NCBI RefSeq assembly: GCF_000425825.1
Contig: NZ_AUEE01000006.1
Coordinates: forward strand, 104,100-168,099
Length of the DNA stretch: 64,000 bases
Source of the DNA: Jeotgalicoccus marinus DSM 19772
Lineage (GTDB): Bacteria > Bacillota > Bacilli > Staphylococcales > Salinicoccaceae
Direction of reading: 5' to 3'
The translations under genes were made by a program, and so were the position numbers. The notes beneath the pieces are model-generated. The model ran no database searches. It saw only the letters and a program-made list of their open reading frames with translations, and had not been told where the DNA came from. Of this stretch, positions 9,404 to 17,339 are shown in pieces (the stretch's first letter is position 1; every line of letters starts with the position of its first letter).

Positions 9404-9432
9404 ATACTATATGATTTAATTCTAAAAGTCAA
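9404..9432 (-). promoter_or_regulatory. SigA promoter of the met operon
   Basis: TTGACT (9427-9432), 17-base spacer, TAGTAT (9404-9409) on the minus strand, about 22 bases before the riboswitch. The -35 box lies in the last codons of the sprT-like gene. Confidence 0.8.
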
Positions 9433-9922
9433 TATAAGGCGACTCATTACTTTGACCGAGATAAGCAAATCTCGAATGACAACCTGCACAGACATACCGC
9501 TTCTCATAGCCCTTCATACGTTTAGTAAATTTATAATTACAGTGCATACATTGATAATGATGTAAAATGCCTTTGTATCTATAGGTTCTTGTTAATGAAA
9601 TGTTGAGCTTCTTGAGTGTATTCTTAAAATAATCATCTTGATCTCGGTAAGGTTTGTTTAGTCGATATAGACAAAAATGCACACATTCATGGTGTAGGAC
9701 ATCAAGAATTACGTGCCTCGGATTATTGTCAATAAAGGTTTTCGACATGACAATCTCTTCGTTAATAACCCTGTTGTGTCTCGTCTTAATTACAAAAGCG
9801 CCAAGCTTTGCAGTCATTCTATTTGAGATTCTTAGTGAAATATTAAAATCCACATTAAAATGCTTCTTAGAGAATGCTACTGCATATTCTAATAATTCTT
9901 TTTCGTCCACCTTACTCACCAC
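9422..9922 (-). CDS. SprT-like zinc metallopeptidase family protein
   Basis: A SprT/YdcK-type protein of 166 residues. The metal-binding HExxH motif is His78-Glu79-Cys-Val-His82, and a C-terminal zinc ribbon is formed by Cys125, Cys128, Cys145 and Cys148. Related eukaryotic proteins (SPRTN) cleave DNA-protein crosslinks; the bacterial role is not established. The first codons are GTG GTG; a further GTG at 9910 is an alternative start with GGTGAG before it. The gene lies only 18 bases after a strong intrinsic terminator, so its expression must come from read-through of a leader RNA or from an unseen start. Confidence 0.85.
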   Translation of the reverse strand: MVSKVDEKELLEYAVAFSKKHFNVDFNISLRISNRMTAKLGAFVIKTRHNRVINEEIVMSKTFIDNNPRHVILDVLHHECVHFCLYRLNKPYRDQDDYFKNTLKKLNISLTRTYRYKGILHHYQCMHCNYKFTKRMKGYEKRYVCAGCHSRFAYLGQSNESPYIDF

Positions 9923-9939
9923 TACTTATAAATAGTCAT

Positions 9940-9966
9940 AAAAAAAGAGAGACTCGAAGTCTCCCT
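9940..9966 (-). terminator. Intrinsic terminator at the end of the sprT leader
   Basis: On the minus strand GAGACT, loop TCG, AGTCTC is extended by flanking pairs and followed by seven T residues. It ends 18 bases before the sprT-like start codon. Confidence 0.88.
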
Positions 9967-10085
9967 AACAGATAAATAATATAATATGATATCTAGGCCA
10001 AAGGCACTATCAAAGAACGATTGAGCTAATAATATGAAGTATAGCTATAAATTAATAGGTCGTTCTGTTATGTATTTCTTAATAT
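9940..10085 (-). ncRNA. Candidate leader or small RNA upstream of the sprT-like gene
   Basis: The stretch between rlmA and sprT holds no gene but a promoter and a terminator about 145 bases apart on the minus strand. The predicted RNA has no ATG in any frame. It can pair AGAACGA with TCGTTCT (7 bp) and, alternatively, TAACAG near its 5' end with CTGTTA that abuts the terminator stem; a further hairpin is formed by GTGCC and GGCC around TTT. It is either a stand-alone small RNA or an attenuated leader of sprT. No known riboswitch class was recognised, and the T-box motif is absent. Confidence 0.55.
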
Positions 10086-10091
10086 ATTTTC

Positions 10092-10120
10092 ATTATATTT
10101 TAATCTTTGGGTTATTTCAA
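10092..10120 (-). promoter_or_regulatory. SigA promoter of the sprT leader RNA
   Basis: TTGAAA (10115-10120), 17-base spacer, TATAAT (10092-10097). The -35 box sits in one arm of an inverted repeat TTATTTCA (10112-10119) / TGAAATAA (10130-10137), a candidate operator. Confidence 0.75.
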
Positions 10121-10199
10121 GCCTTAATGTGAAATAATTATGTTTGTAATATCTTTGTAATATAAGCTCAAATATTTCAAATAATAGCCCATAAACAGT

Positions 10200-10227
10200 A
10201 TTATAACGCAGTTTGATAAGATTACAA
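10200..10227 (-). promoter_or_regulatory. Second, upstream promoter of the sprT leader region
   Basis: TTGTAA (10222-10227), 16-base spacer, TATAAT (10200-10205) on the minus strand, starting 12 bases after the rlmA stop. It would give a leader of about 250 bases. Confidence 0.5.
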
Positions 10228-10238
10228 TGACAGTTATT

Positions 10239-11093
10239 TCAATATTTCGCTTGAATAATGTGTAAATCTACAGTAATTATTTTACTGCTTGTTTCAGTAA
10301 AATCTTTAATCTCTTGCTGACTTACGTGCCAACCGAGCGGGGTCATCTTTATTAAATCTTTTAAAGCGACGCTAGCCAGTTCAACTTCATATGTGATTCT
10401 CTCTTCGGAAATAACATCTACTTTATTTCTCATTAATTCCAAGGTATCCGTATTCTCATATTCTTGACTATCACCAGCTAAAGTTTCTCTAATTTCTTTT
10501 AAGTACTTGCTACCCGGAATAACTTTGATCAGTATGCCGTTCGGCTTTAAAATACGTTGAAATTCTTCATAATTCGCAGGAGATAAGTAGCTTAAGATTA
10601 CATCTATACTACTCTCTTTAAACGGTGTACGACTTAAATCTCCGACCACCCAGTTTTCATGACTATAGTTTTTACTCGCGAGTAAAACACCATCTTTTGA
10701 GATATCTAATCCAATACCATGAGTGTTATCTTTATCAACTAGTTTTATAATTGAACGTAAATGTGAACCTTCACCAGAACCTGCATCAAAAATAAGGCGG
10801 TTTTCATTTGGAAGTGCATTAATTATATCAGCAATTTTTTGATGAATTATTTTGTAAAGATTATGAACTGATATAATATTATACCTCGCATCAAATAAGT
10901 CTTGATCATACATCGAAGATACTTGTTTTTGCAGCATATTGACGTAGCCTTGTTTTGCTAAGTCATAACTATGACGTTTTACACACACTAAACGATTTGA
11001 ATCGACGACATTTAAATCAGCACTACAAATCGGACACTGTAGATTCGATTCTAATTTCTGAAAACCAAGCGCTGCAATTTCTCTCTTTTTCAT
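10239..11093 (-). CDS. RlmA-type 23S rRNA (guanine-N1)-methyltransferase
   Basis: Methylates a guanine of 23S rRNA helix 35 (G745 or G748 class; RlmA(II) members give low-level resistance to tylosin-like macrolides). The 284 residues start with the RlmA zinc finger, Cys20, Cys23, Cys37 and His41, followed by the conserved SYDLAKQGYVNML, then a SAM-binding Rossmann domain with DAGSGEGSHL (about 103-112) and the motif SYLSPANYEEFQRILKPNG. The RlmA(I)/(II) subtype cannot be settled by eye. Stand-alone gene, divergent from chrA. Confidence 0.88.
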   Translation of the reverse strand: MKKREIAALGFQKLESNLQCPICSADLNVVDSNRLVCVKRHSYDLAKQGYVNMLQKQVSSMYDQDLFDARYNIISVHNLYKIIHQKIADIINALPNENRLIFDAGSGEGSHLRSIIKLVDKDNTHGIGLDISKDGVLLASKNYSHENWVVGDLSRTPFKESSIDVILSYLSPANYEEFQRILKPNGILIKVIPGSKYLKEIRETLAGDSQEYENTDTLELMRNKVDVISEERITYEVELASVALKDLIKMTPLGWHVSQQEIKDFTETSSKIITVDLHIIQAKY

Positions 11094-11209
11094 TAATTCA
11101 CCTACTTTATTTCAATTACATTATGAATTGTAAAAGAATATAAATTTCTATAGTACTCAATAACTTTAAATGGTATTCTACACAAAAACAAGTTTTTAAG
11201 GAGGATTAA

Positions 11210-12382
11210 ATGAAGCGATTCATGCTATTACTTGAAATATATTTAGTGTCCACAAGATTAGGCTTAACTTCTTTTGGTGGACCCTCTGCACACCTCGGTT
11301 ACTTTCATACCGAGTATGTCGAGCGTAAAAAGTGGATGGATGAAAAGAGTTATGCTGATCTTGTCGCACTTTCTCAATTTTTACCTGGTCCCGCGTCCAG
11401 TCAGGTAGGTATCGGAGTCGGTGTCATGCGAGGTGGCGTTTTAGGTGGTATCATCTCATTTTTAGGATTCACCTTACCTTCAGTCATTGCACTAATTATT
11501 TTTGCTAGTCTTTTAACAACCTTCAATATTGCTGATGCAGCTTGGATTCAAGGCTTAAAAATTGTTGCAGTAGTCATCGTCTTACATGCAATACTTGGCA
11601 TGGCTAAAAATTTAACGCCTGATTTAAGTCGAAAACTGATTGCGCTCTTAGCCGTTGTTATTATACTTATCTTTCCATCAGTTATTACACAAGTTGGCGT
11701 CATTCTAATTGCTGCACTGCTTGGATTTTTAATATTTAAGGACCATGAAGCTGATACGAAAAGAACTTTGTTCCCAGTTAACAAAACTTTTTCTATCATC
11801 TGTTTAAGTTTATTTTTTATATTGTTATTCTTACTACCCATGTTAAGAGAATTTACGGGAAATTATTGGGTATCTGTTTTTGACAGCTTTTATCGTGCTG
11901 GCTCCTTGGTTTTTGGAGGTGGTCACGTTGTTTTACCACTTCTAGAGCAAGAACTTGTACCAATGGGCTGGATTTCACAAGAGGCATTTTTAGCAGGCTA
12001 TGCGGCAACTCAAGCAGTTCCAGGACCGCTTTTCACCTTCGCTTCATACCTCGGCACTGTTATGAATGGCTGGCTCGGTGGCTTATTTGCAACATTCGCA
12101 ATATTCCTACCAGCATTTTTACTTATTTTAGGCAGCCTGCCCTTCTGGGATATGATAAGAAATCATGCTAAAACTAAAGGGGCTGTAATGGGGGTTAATG
12201 CAGCAGTGGTTGGTATTTTAATTGCTGCACTTTACACACCAATCTCAACTTCTGCCATTAATCAACCAGCAGATTTCGCCTTAGCTGCAATACTATTTGT
12301 CATGTTGAATTACTTAAAATCTCCACCTTGGCTCATTGTGGTTAGTGGTGCAATTGGTGGTATATTAATTTCTTTCTTATAA
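11210..12382 (+). CDS. chrA: ChrA, chromate transporter (long-chain, two-domain)
   Basis: CHR-family membrane protein of 390 residues built of two homologous halves. Half one has TSFGGPSAHLGYF and LSQFLPGPASSQVG, half two SLVFGGGHVVLPLL and AATQAVPGPLFTFASYLG, the paired signatures of the chromate ion transporter superfamily. About ten membrane segments. AAGGAGGA precedes the ATG. Chromate efflux is the tested role in relatives; sulfate or other oxyanions may be the natural substrate. No chrB-like regulator is adjacent. Confidence 0.93.
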   Translation: MKRFMLLLEIYLVSTRLGLTSFGGPSAHLGYFHTEYVERKKWMDEKSYADLVALSQFLPGPASSQVGIGVGVMRGGVLGGIISFLGFTLPSVIALIIFASLLTTFNIADAAWIQGLKIVAVVIVLHAILGMAKNLTPDLSRKLIALLAVVIILIFPSVITQVGVILIAALLGFLIFKDHEADTKRTLFPVNKTFSIICLSLFFILLFLLPMLREFTGNYWVSVFDSFYRAGSLVFGGGHVVLPLLEQELVPMGWISQEAFLAGYAATQAVPGPLFTFASYLGTVMNGWLGGLFATFAIFLPAFLLILGSLPFWDMIRNHAKTKGAVMGVNAAVVGILIAALYTPISTSAINQPADFALAAILFVMLNYLKSPPWLIVVSGAIGGILISFL

Positions 12383-12388
12383 GGTAAG

Positions 12389-12424
12389 TCCCTGAATACC
12401 AATATTGGCATTCAGGGATTTTAC
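12389..12424. terminator. Bidirectional terminator between chrA and the aldo/keto reductase
   Basis: TCCCTGAAT pairs with ATTCAGGGA, followed by TTTTA on the plus strand, in the short gap between two convergent genes. Confidence 0.8.
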
Positions 12425-12426
12425 AT

Positions 12427-13275
12427 TCACTCTGGTGTCTTTGATTTATTCATACCAATCACAATATTGATATCAGTATGATCCACAATTTTATTTTGAC
12501 TTCCATCAAAAGCTTCAATGATTCTCATATCAGCACTGTCTAGATTAAAATCGTGGATATCTAGATTTTCAATCATTCTATCTTTATTTACAGACTTAGG
12601 AATAATAACGATACCATTATCGAGGTGCCATCTAAGGATGACCTGTGCAACGGTTTTTTTATGCTTCTGTGCGATATCTTGTAATTCTTTTTCTTCTAAA
12701 ATACCATGTTTAGCTTCTGCTAAAGGGCCCCATGACTCTACTTGAACGCCATATTCTTTCATCACCTTGATTGCTTCTTTTTGTTGTAAAAATGGATGTA
12801 GTTCTATTTGATTAATCTGAGGTACAATCTCATTATTCATAATCAAATCAACTAATCGTGCGGAATCAAAGTTTGAAACCCCAATCGCTTTAATTTTTCC
12901 TTGCTTATACAATGCTTCCATAGCACGGTATGAACCATAATAATCCCCGAATGGCTGATGAATTAAATATAAATCTAAATAATCGGTCCCTAAACGCTCT
13001 AGGGATTTCTCAAATGCCTTTAAAGTTGATTCATAACCTTGATCTTCCACCCATAATTTACTAGTAATAAATAAATCTTTACGATCAATACCTGATTTTT
13101 TAATTGCAGTACCAACACCACGTTCATTGCCATAGGTGGCTGCTGTATCAATGTGTCTATATCCAACTTCTATTGCATCTAGTACACACTTCTCAGTTTC
13201 TTCCGGTTCAATTTGAAAGACACCAAAACCTTCTATTGGCATCTCAACACCATTATTTAATGTCACGAATTCCAT
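12427..13275 (-). CDS. Aldo/keto reductase
   Basis: NADPH-dependent oxidoreductase of the AKR superfamily (prostaglandin F synthase / 2,5-diketo-gluconate reductase-like, AKR5 group). The tetrad is visible: Asp43, Tyr48 (DTAATYGNE), Lys73 (TSKLWV) and His106 (LYLIHQP); the cofactor-binding end contains IIPKSVNKDR. I chose the ATG at 13275 (MEFVTLNNGVEMP) because GGTGGGAG lies six bases upstream; a GTG twelve bases earlier overlaps that site. Single gene; the substrate is not inferable. Confidence 0.92.
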   Translation of the reverse strand: MEFVTLNNGVEMPIEGFGVFQIEPEETEKCVLDAIEVGYRHIDTAATYGNERGVGTAIKKSGIDRKDLFITSKLWVEDQGYESTLKAFEKSLERLGTDYLDLYLIHQPFGDYYGSYRAMEALYKQGKIKAIGVSNFDSARLVDLIMNNEIVPQINQIELHPFLQQKEAIKVMKEYGVQVESWGPLAEAKHGILEEKELQDIAQKHKKTVAQVILRWHLDNGIVIIPKSVNKDRMIENLDIHDFNLDSADMRIIEAFDGSQNKIVDHTDINIVIGMNKSKTPE

Positions 13276-13368
13276 ATTTTCTCCCACCTTGCTTATGTTT
13301 ACTATTATTATACAATATTAAAGACCAAGTACTTTAAATTTTAAGAACTTGGTCATAATTATTTCATC

Positions 13369-15150
13369 CTATTCGTATATCTCGTCAGGAACAGTTATAC
13401 CATCATCATCAAATTTTCCATAATCTTTATATATACCAGACATTTCTAAGTGTATTGCACCCTCACCATTCTGAGATGGTGCTGTAGAGATATAGGTTAC
13501 TTGACTCAATTCATTTGTTTCCTTATCTAAAACACCAACGATGGCATTCACTTGTTCATCTTCAACACCATTATTGATTTCTGCTCCAAATATCTGACCA
13601 AATGTATCATGAATTTCCATATCATTTGAGATGTTATAAAGATAATAATAGTCATCATCTACTTTAACATCGAGTAGTTCCTGGTTTTCCATGAAGACAT
13701 CATACATATTACTATATGTGGGATTATAAACGTCTTCTACATTCCCTTCTGTAGACAGATCATTCCATTTACTTCCATCATATTGGAAATAAATTTCTTC
13801 ACTTGCATAAACAGATGGTTCTAAGTCCTCGCCATTATTCGCAACTTCAGAGTAAACTTCTAATTCATCTTCGACTTCATAAATTTCAGCAGTTGCTTTA
13901 ACCGTTTCTTCCCTCTGTTCATCATCAGATTCACCGATTAAGCGTACCATTGCATCAAACTCTGAGTAATAAGAATAAATCTCGCTTTTATCTTTAAAGA
14001 TTTCATCAATTTCAACATCCGTATCTTCAGCTTCTTCAAGTGCTGTTGATAAGCCTTGGTTATTTTCTTGAACAGAATTAATTTCTGCACCATCTTTACC
14101 TGTCAAAGTTTCTCCTTCAACTTTTCCAGTACTCGATGCATCAACACCACTTCGATTTTCGCTACTCTGTTCACCAACTTCAATTTCCTCACCTTCAGTA
14201 GGTTCTGTCACACCATCGTCGTAGTCGCCGTAATTATCAAACTTAGCAGCAACTTCGATTTGTAGTTCTATCCCTTCAGCTAAACCTTTGGCATTACTAA
14301 TGTAGGTGAGGTCACTAACTTCATTTGAGTCTTTATCAACTATTGCAAGTACTGCATTATTTTGTGATTCCTCATCTGCATTTTGGAACTCGACTTCATA
14401 AATCGAACCAAATGTCTCATGAAGGACTTCTTCTTGACCGACATTAATTAAATAATAATTATCATCATCTTCAAAAATTTCTATGACATCCTCACTTTCC
14501 ATTAATGCATCGTAAACGCTTGAATACGTACCGTAATATATTTCTTCTGCTTCAGCTTCACCTGTTATATCCGTCCATTTATCCTCAGTTATATAAAGTA
14601 AAGTGTCACTATCTGCATATGCATATGGGTAGATGAACTCATCTTCTTGATACCACTGACCTGAGTAAACTTGAAGTTCATCCTCTTCGTTGATTTCTGC
14701 AGTCAAACCAATTAAATCTGTATCAGCTGGCTCATCAGACTCAGCTTCAAATGCGTTAATCAACATGAAAGTTTCAGAATAATAGCTTGTGACTTCATCT
14801 TTCGGTTTTAAGACATCTTCAAGGTCTACATCCGCTTCCTCCGCATCTTCAAATGCCTCAATCGGTTCAGCATTATTTTCAAAAAGTGCTGTAATTTCCT
14901 TATCATCAGGACCAGTTAAGGTAGTTTCTGTCATTTCACTAGATACTTTTCTTGAACCGACGACTCCAGTTTCTTGGTCGGCTTCATCCTCAGCTTCCTC
15001 GTCTTCTTTAGAAGCTTCTGTTTCCTCACTTTCATCATCTTTGTTGTCTAGCTGTTGCACCAAAATGTTTGAAGTGTTATCACTGTCACCCTCTCCACCG
15101 AAAAACCAGAAACTAGATAGTAATAGAACCAAGTATTTAATGGCAAACAT
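13369..15150 (-). CDS. Large acidic two-module protein with degenerate export signal
   Basis: 593 residues, strongly acidic, not recognised as a named protein. After a short hydrophobic start (KYLVLLLSSFWFF) and an acidic linker (about 30-66, rich in E and D), two homologous modules follow, about 75-310 and 345-590. Shared landmarks are TTLTG/ETLTG, VTSYYSE/IYSYYSE, KWTDITGEA/KWNDLSTEG, HETFG/HDTFG and LTYIS/VTYIS. The layout resembles secreted lipoproteins of Firmicutes, but the expected lipobox cysteine is absent. The ATG at 15150 touches the AAGGGG site with no spacing; an ATT nine bases downstream would be correctly spaced and give (M)KYLVLLL, so the true start may be a rare codon or a mutated one. 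Confidence 0.7.
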   Translation of the reverse strand: MFAIKYLVLLLSSFWFFGGEGDSDNTSNILVQQLDNKDDESEETEASKEDEEAEDEADQETGVVGSRKVSSEMTETTLTGPDDKEITALFENNAEPIEAFEDAEEADVDLEDVLKPKDEVTSYYSETFMLINAFEAESDEPADTDLIGLTAEINEEDELQVYSGQWYQEDEFIYPYAYADSDTLLYITEDKWTDITGEAEAEEIYYGTYSSVYDALMESEDVIEIFEDDDNYYLINVGQEEVLHETFGSIYEVEFQNADEESQNNAVLAIVDKDSNEVSDLTYISNAKGLAEGIELQIEVAAKFDNYGDYDDGVTEPTEGEEIEVGEQSSENRSGVDASSTGKVEGETLTGKDGAEINSVQENNQGLSTALEEAEDTDVEIDEIFKDKSEIYSYYSEFDAMVRLIGESDDEQREETVKATAEIYEVEDELEVYSEVANNGEDLEPSVYASEEIYFQYDGSKWNDLSTEGNVEDVYNPTYSNMYDVFMENQELLDVKVDDDYYYLYNISNDMEIHDTFGQIFGAEINNGVEDEQVNAIVGVLDKETNELSQVTYISTAPSQNGEGAIHLEMSGIYKDYGKFDDDGITVPDEIYE

Positions 15151-15266
15151 CCCCTTTTAATATTTTAAAAATACACTTTTATATTAAATAATCCCCTAAA
15201 TTTCTATCTAACAAACCAGAATTATCACATTTTTGACATATTTCATTCATAATTGATTATATTCAT

Positions 15267-15307
15267 TTAAAAAGACCCGTGTAGATGGTGTTCTACACTG
15301 GTCTTTA
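15267..15307 (-). terminator. Terminator after the prepilin peptidase-radC operon
   Basis: AAAGACC and TGTAGA pair with TCTACA and GGTCTTT in a long stem followed by T residues on the minus strand, just after the 120-residue small protein gene. Confidence 0.82.
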
Positions 15308-15309
15308 TC

Positions 15310-15672
15310 CTACCAATTGGATGAATAGTATAATTTATATTTACTGTAGTCTATGAATTTTGCATGATAAAAATCATTAGCTGCTTGGTTTATATAAGAG
15401 TGATATAAACGATCGTAAGTCATTCGTCCAAAAAATGGACCAGCATAGGTGGGTAGAATTAAATTTGCTTTTTCTGGTGCATAACGTATTTCGTTTAACC
15501 TGATATAGACATCATTAATTATATCCATCGTAAGTTCTATGACCCCAGGATTTTCAATATTATAATTTGATTCAAAGTAACCCTGCAGTGCGTTAAATTT
15601 CCTATAATATGCATACTCAATTTGCTCTTTTGTCGTTCGATCTTCTAGTACTAAATACATATCTAATCCCAT
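15310..15672 (-). CDS. Uncharacterised small protein of the radC operon
   Basis: 120 residues beginning MGLDMYLVLEDRTTKEQIEY, tyrosine-rich (YAYYRKFNALQGYF, YAGPFFGRMTYDRLYHSYI), no signal peptide or membrane segment. The MGLDMYL opening is also seen in many phage and bacterial hypothetical proteins, but I do not know a function. AAGGAG seven bases before the ATG supports the start. It lies ten bases after the radC stop and ends the operon at a terminator, so it is co-expressed with radC and a prepilin peptidase. Confidence 0.75.
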   Translation of the reverse strand: MGLDMYLVLEDRTTKEQIEYAYYRKFNALQGYFESNYNIENPGVIELTMDIINDVYIRLNEIRYAPEKANLILPTYAGPFFGRMTYDRLYHSYINQAANDFYHAKFIDYSKYKLYYSSNW

Positions 15673-15682
15673 AGTATACTCC

Positions 15683-16369
15683 TTATATATAAGACATTTC
15701 TTTTAAGGAGATGTATTTACCATCTCCAATTATAATATGATCTAAAAAATCCACACCAATAAGGTCTCCACAATCTTTTAATCTTTTTGTTACTTCAATA
15801 TCTTCCTTTGATGGAGTCGGATCTCCGCTGGGATGATTGTGCACACAAATAAACGCTGCAGCACTTCTTTTCACTGCTTCACGAAAGATTTCTCTTGGAT
15901 GTACAATACTTGAATTCAAAGATCCTATAAATAAAGTTTTTTCTTCAATGACCATGTTTTTAGTCGTTAGAAATAGGACGATAAAATGCTCTTGATTATA
16001 GAACCTGACTTTTTCCATCAATATATCTGATACATCTTTAGGTGATCGAATAAATTTTTCTTCCTCTCTAGAATGTGTATGCATACGAATAGCAAGTTCT
16101 ATAAATGAAAGTATTGTAATCGCCTTTACCTTGCCAATTCCTTTAATTGAGGTTAGTTCTTCATAAGTCAGTTCTCTTAATTCTCTAATAGAAGGTAAAT
16201 CTTTAAGTATTTTTGCAGCTAAAGATAGACTTGATTCATTTTTATTACCTGTTGCAATGAGTATTGCGAGTAATTCCTGGTTAGTAAGTTTATCCGGACC
16301 ATATAAGAGCAATCGCTCACGAGGTTTATCGGAATCATGCATTTCTCTAATCATTAATTCGCTGGTCAT
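15683..16369 (-). CDS. radC: RadC/UPF0758 JAB-domain protein
   Basis: 228 residues. N-terminal helix-hairpin-helix (LTSIKGIGKVKA, about 72-83) and a C-terminal MPN/JAB domain with the JAMM metal motif His177-x-His179, Ser181 and Asp190 in HNHPSGDPTPSKED. Despite the name, a DNA-repair role has not held up; the fold suggests a metal-dependent hydrolase or nuclease. The start overlaps the upstream prepilin peptidase stop by four bases with GGAGGACA before it. Confidence 0.93.
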   Translation of the reverse strand: MTSELMIREMHDSDKPRERLLLYGPDKLTNQELLAILIATGNKNESSLSLAAKILKDLPSIRELRELTYEELTSIKGIGKVKAITILSFIELAIRMHTHSREEEKFIRSPKDVSDILMEKVRFYNQEHFIVLFLTTKNMVIEEKTLFIGSLNSSIVHPREIFREAVKRSAAAFICVHNHPSGDPTPSKEDIEVTKRLKDCGDLIGVDFLDHIIIGDGKYISLKEMSYI

Positions 16370-17082
16370 AGGTGTCCTCCAAAGTAAATATCATTGTAGT
16401 CAATATATAGGAAGAAAGTAATGATAAGGCTCGTCGCAATAAAAGGAACTAAAGGCACTTTTACAAGGCGTTTTTTAGAGATTAAATCTAATACAATAAC
16501 GGCAATCCCACCGATAATATAGGTAAACAAAAAGGAAAAGATAAAAAAATCTAGAGGGGTAATTACAGTCAAGACAGAGAACAGCTGTATGTCACCATAC
16601 CCAATCTTATCTTTTAAAATGAAATAAAAGATATGGAGTAAGCCAACGATTATCAAGTCAAGGAAAGGATCAAAGTTTATAAAATTCGTGAGGAACAAAC
16701 CGGTAACTAACAATATTAAAAGCATGTGCAAGGGAATTAACATCGTTTCATAATCATATATTGAGAGTGGTATTAATATACTGACGAGTAAGTAATATAG
16801 AACTAAATTATCATAGGCTAATGGCGTAATAGTCGGCAATAAAAACAAACTGATCATTATAAGCTCAACAAAGAAATAGTTGATTGATATTTTTGTATTA
16901 CATGCTTTACATCTCCCTCTGTTTATTAAAAAGCCGACAACTGGAATAAGATCTATTACGTTTAAAGTTCTGTCACATGAATCACATGAACTCCGTCTAG
17001 TTAAAAAGTTGATATGACTATTTTGAGTTAAAGCATACATAAAAGAAGCTAACACACCACCCATTGTCATGATTAAAAGCAT
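16366..17082 (-). CDS. comC: Type IV prepilin-like leader peptidase (ComC/PilD family)
   Basis: Integral membrane aspartyl peptidase that trims pseudopilin signal peptides in competence pili. 238 residues, about seven membrane segments. The N-terminal cytoplasmic zinc-binding cysteines are all present (Cys33, Cys36, Cys58, Cys61), as are the catalytic aspartates Asp110 (SIYDYE) and Asp164 (the GxGD motif, here IGYGDI). AGAGGAGG precedes the ATG. It sits in front of radC, a frequent arrangement in Bacilli. The comG operon it would serve is not in the window. Confidence 0.92.
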   Translation of the reverse strand: MLLIMTMGGVLASFMYALTQNSHINFLTRRSSCDSCDRTLNVIDLIPVVGFLINRGRCKACNTKISINYFFVELIMISLFLLPTITPLAYDNLVLYYLLVSILIPLSIYDYETMLIPLHMLLILLVTGLFLTNFINFDPFLDLIIVGLLHIFYFILKDKIGYGDIQLFSVLTVITPLDFFIFSFLFTYIIGGIAVIVLDLISKKRLVKVPLVPFIATSLIITFFLYIDYNDIYFGGHL

Positions 17083-17236
17083 AAATGTCCTCCTCTAATT
17101 GATTTAAATCCAATATATTCTCTATTTAAATTGTTGTAAAAAAGCAGTAATTCCAAAATTGTATGAAAAACACTACAGTTTCATTGTTTTATCTAAAAAT
17201 CACGACAATTTTCTTAAAATTACAGACAAAAATAGA

Positions 17237-17251
17237 AATATTGTTATTTTT
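17237..17251. promoter_or_regulatory. Candidate operator half-site upstream of the M20 operon
   Basis: The 15-mer AATATTGTTATTTTT occurs here, about 90 bases before the M20 amidohydrolase gene, and again exactly at 20125-20139 in the left arm of the inverted repeat before the AEC carrier gene. Shared sequence in two otherwise unrelated upstream regions suggests a common regulator. Confidence 0.45.
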
Positions 17252-17339
17252 AAATATATTATTCAAATATAAAGAATTATTTGTCTATTCTAAAATCCAG
17301 TGATAGACTAAATTCATAAATATAAAGGAGGATATACAA

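Noticed and set aside
9940..10085. T-box or other known riboswitch before the sprT-like gene
   Set aside because: The T-box core (TGGNACCGCG) and the hallmarks of other classes I know are absent; kept as an unassigned leader.
14789..15160. A 123-codon serine-rich plus-strand frame
   Set aside because: Shadow of the acidic protein gene: aspartate/glutamate codons read backwards give serine-rich sequence.
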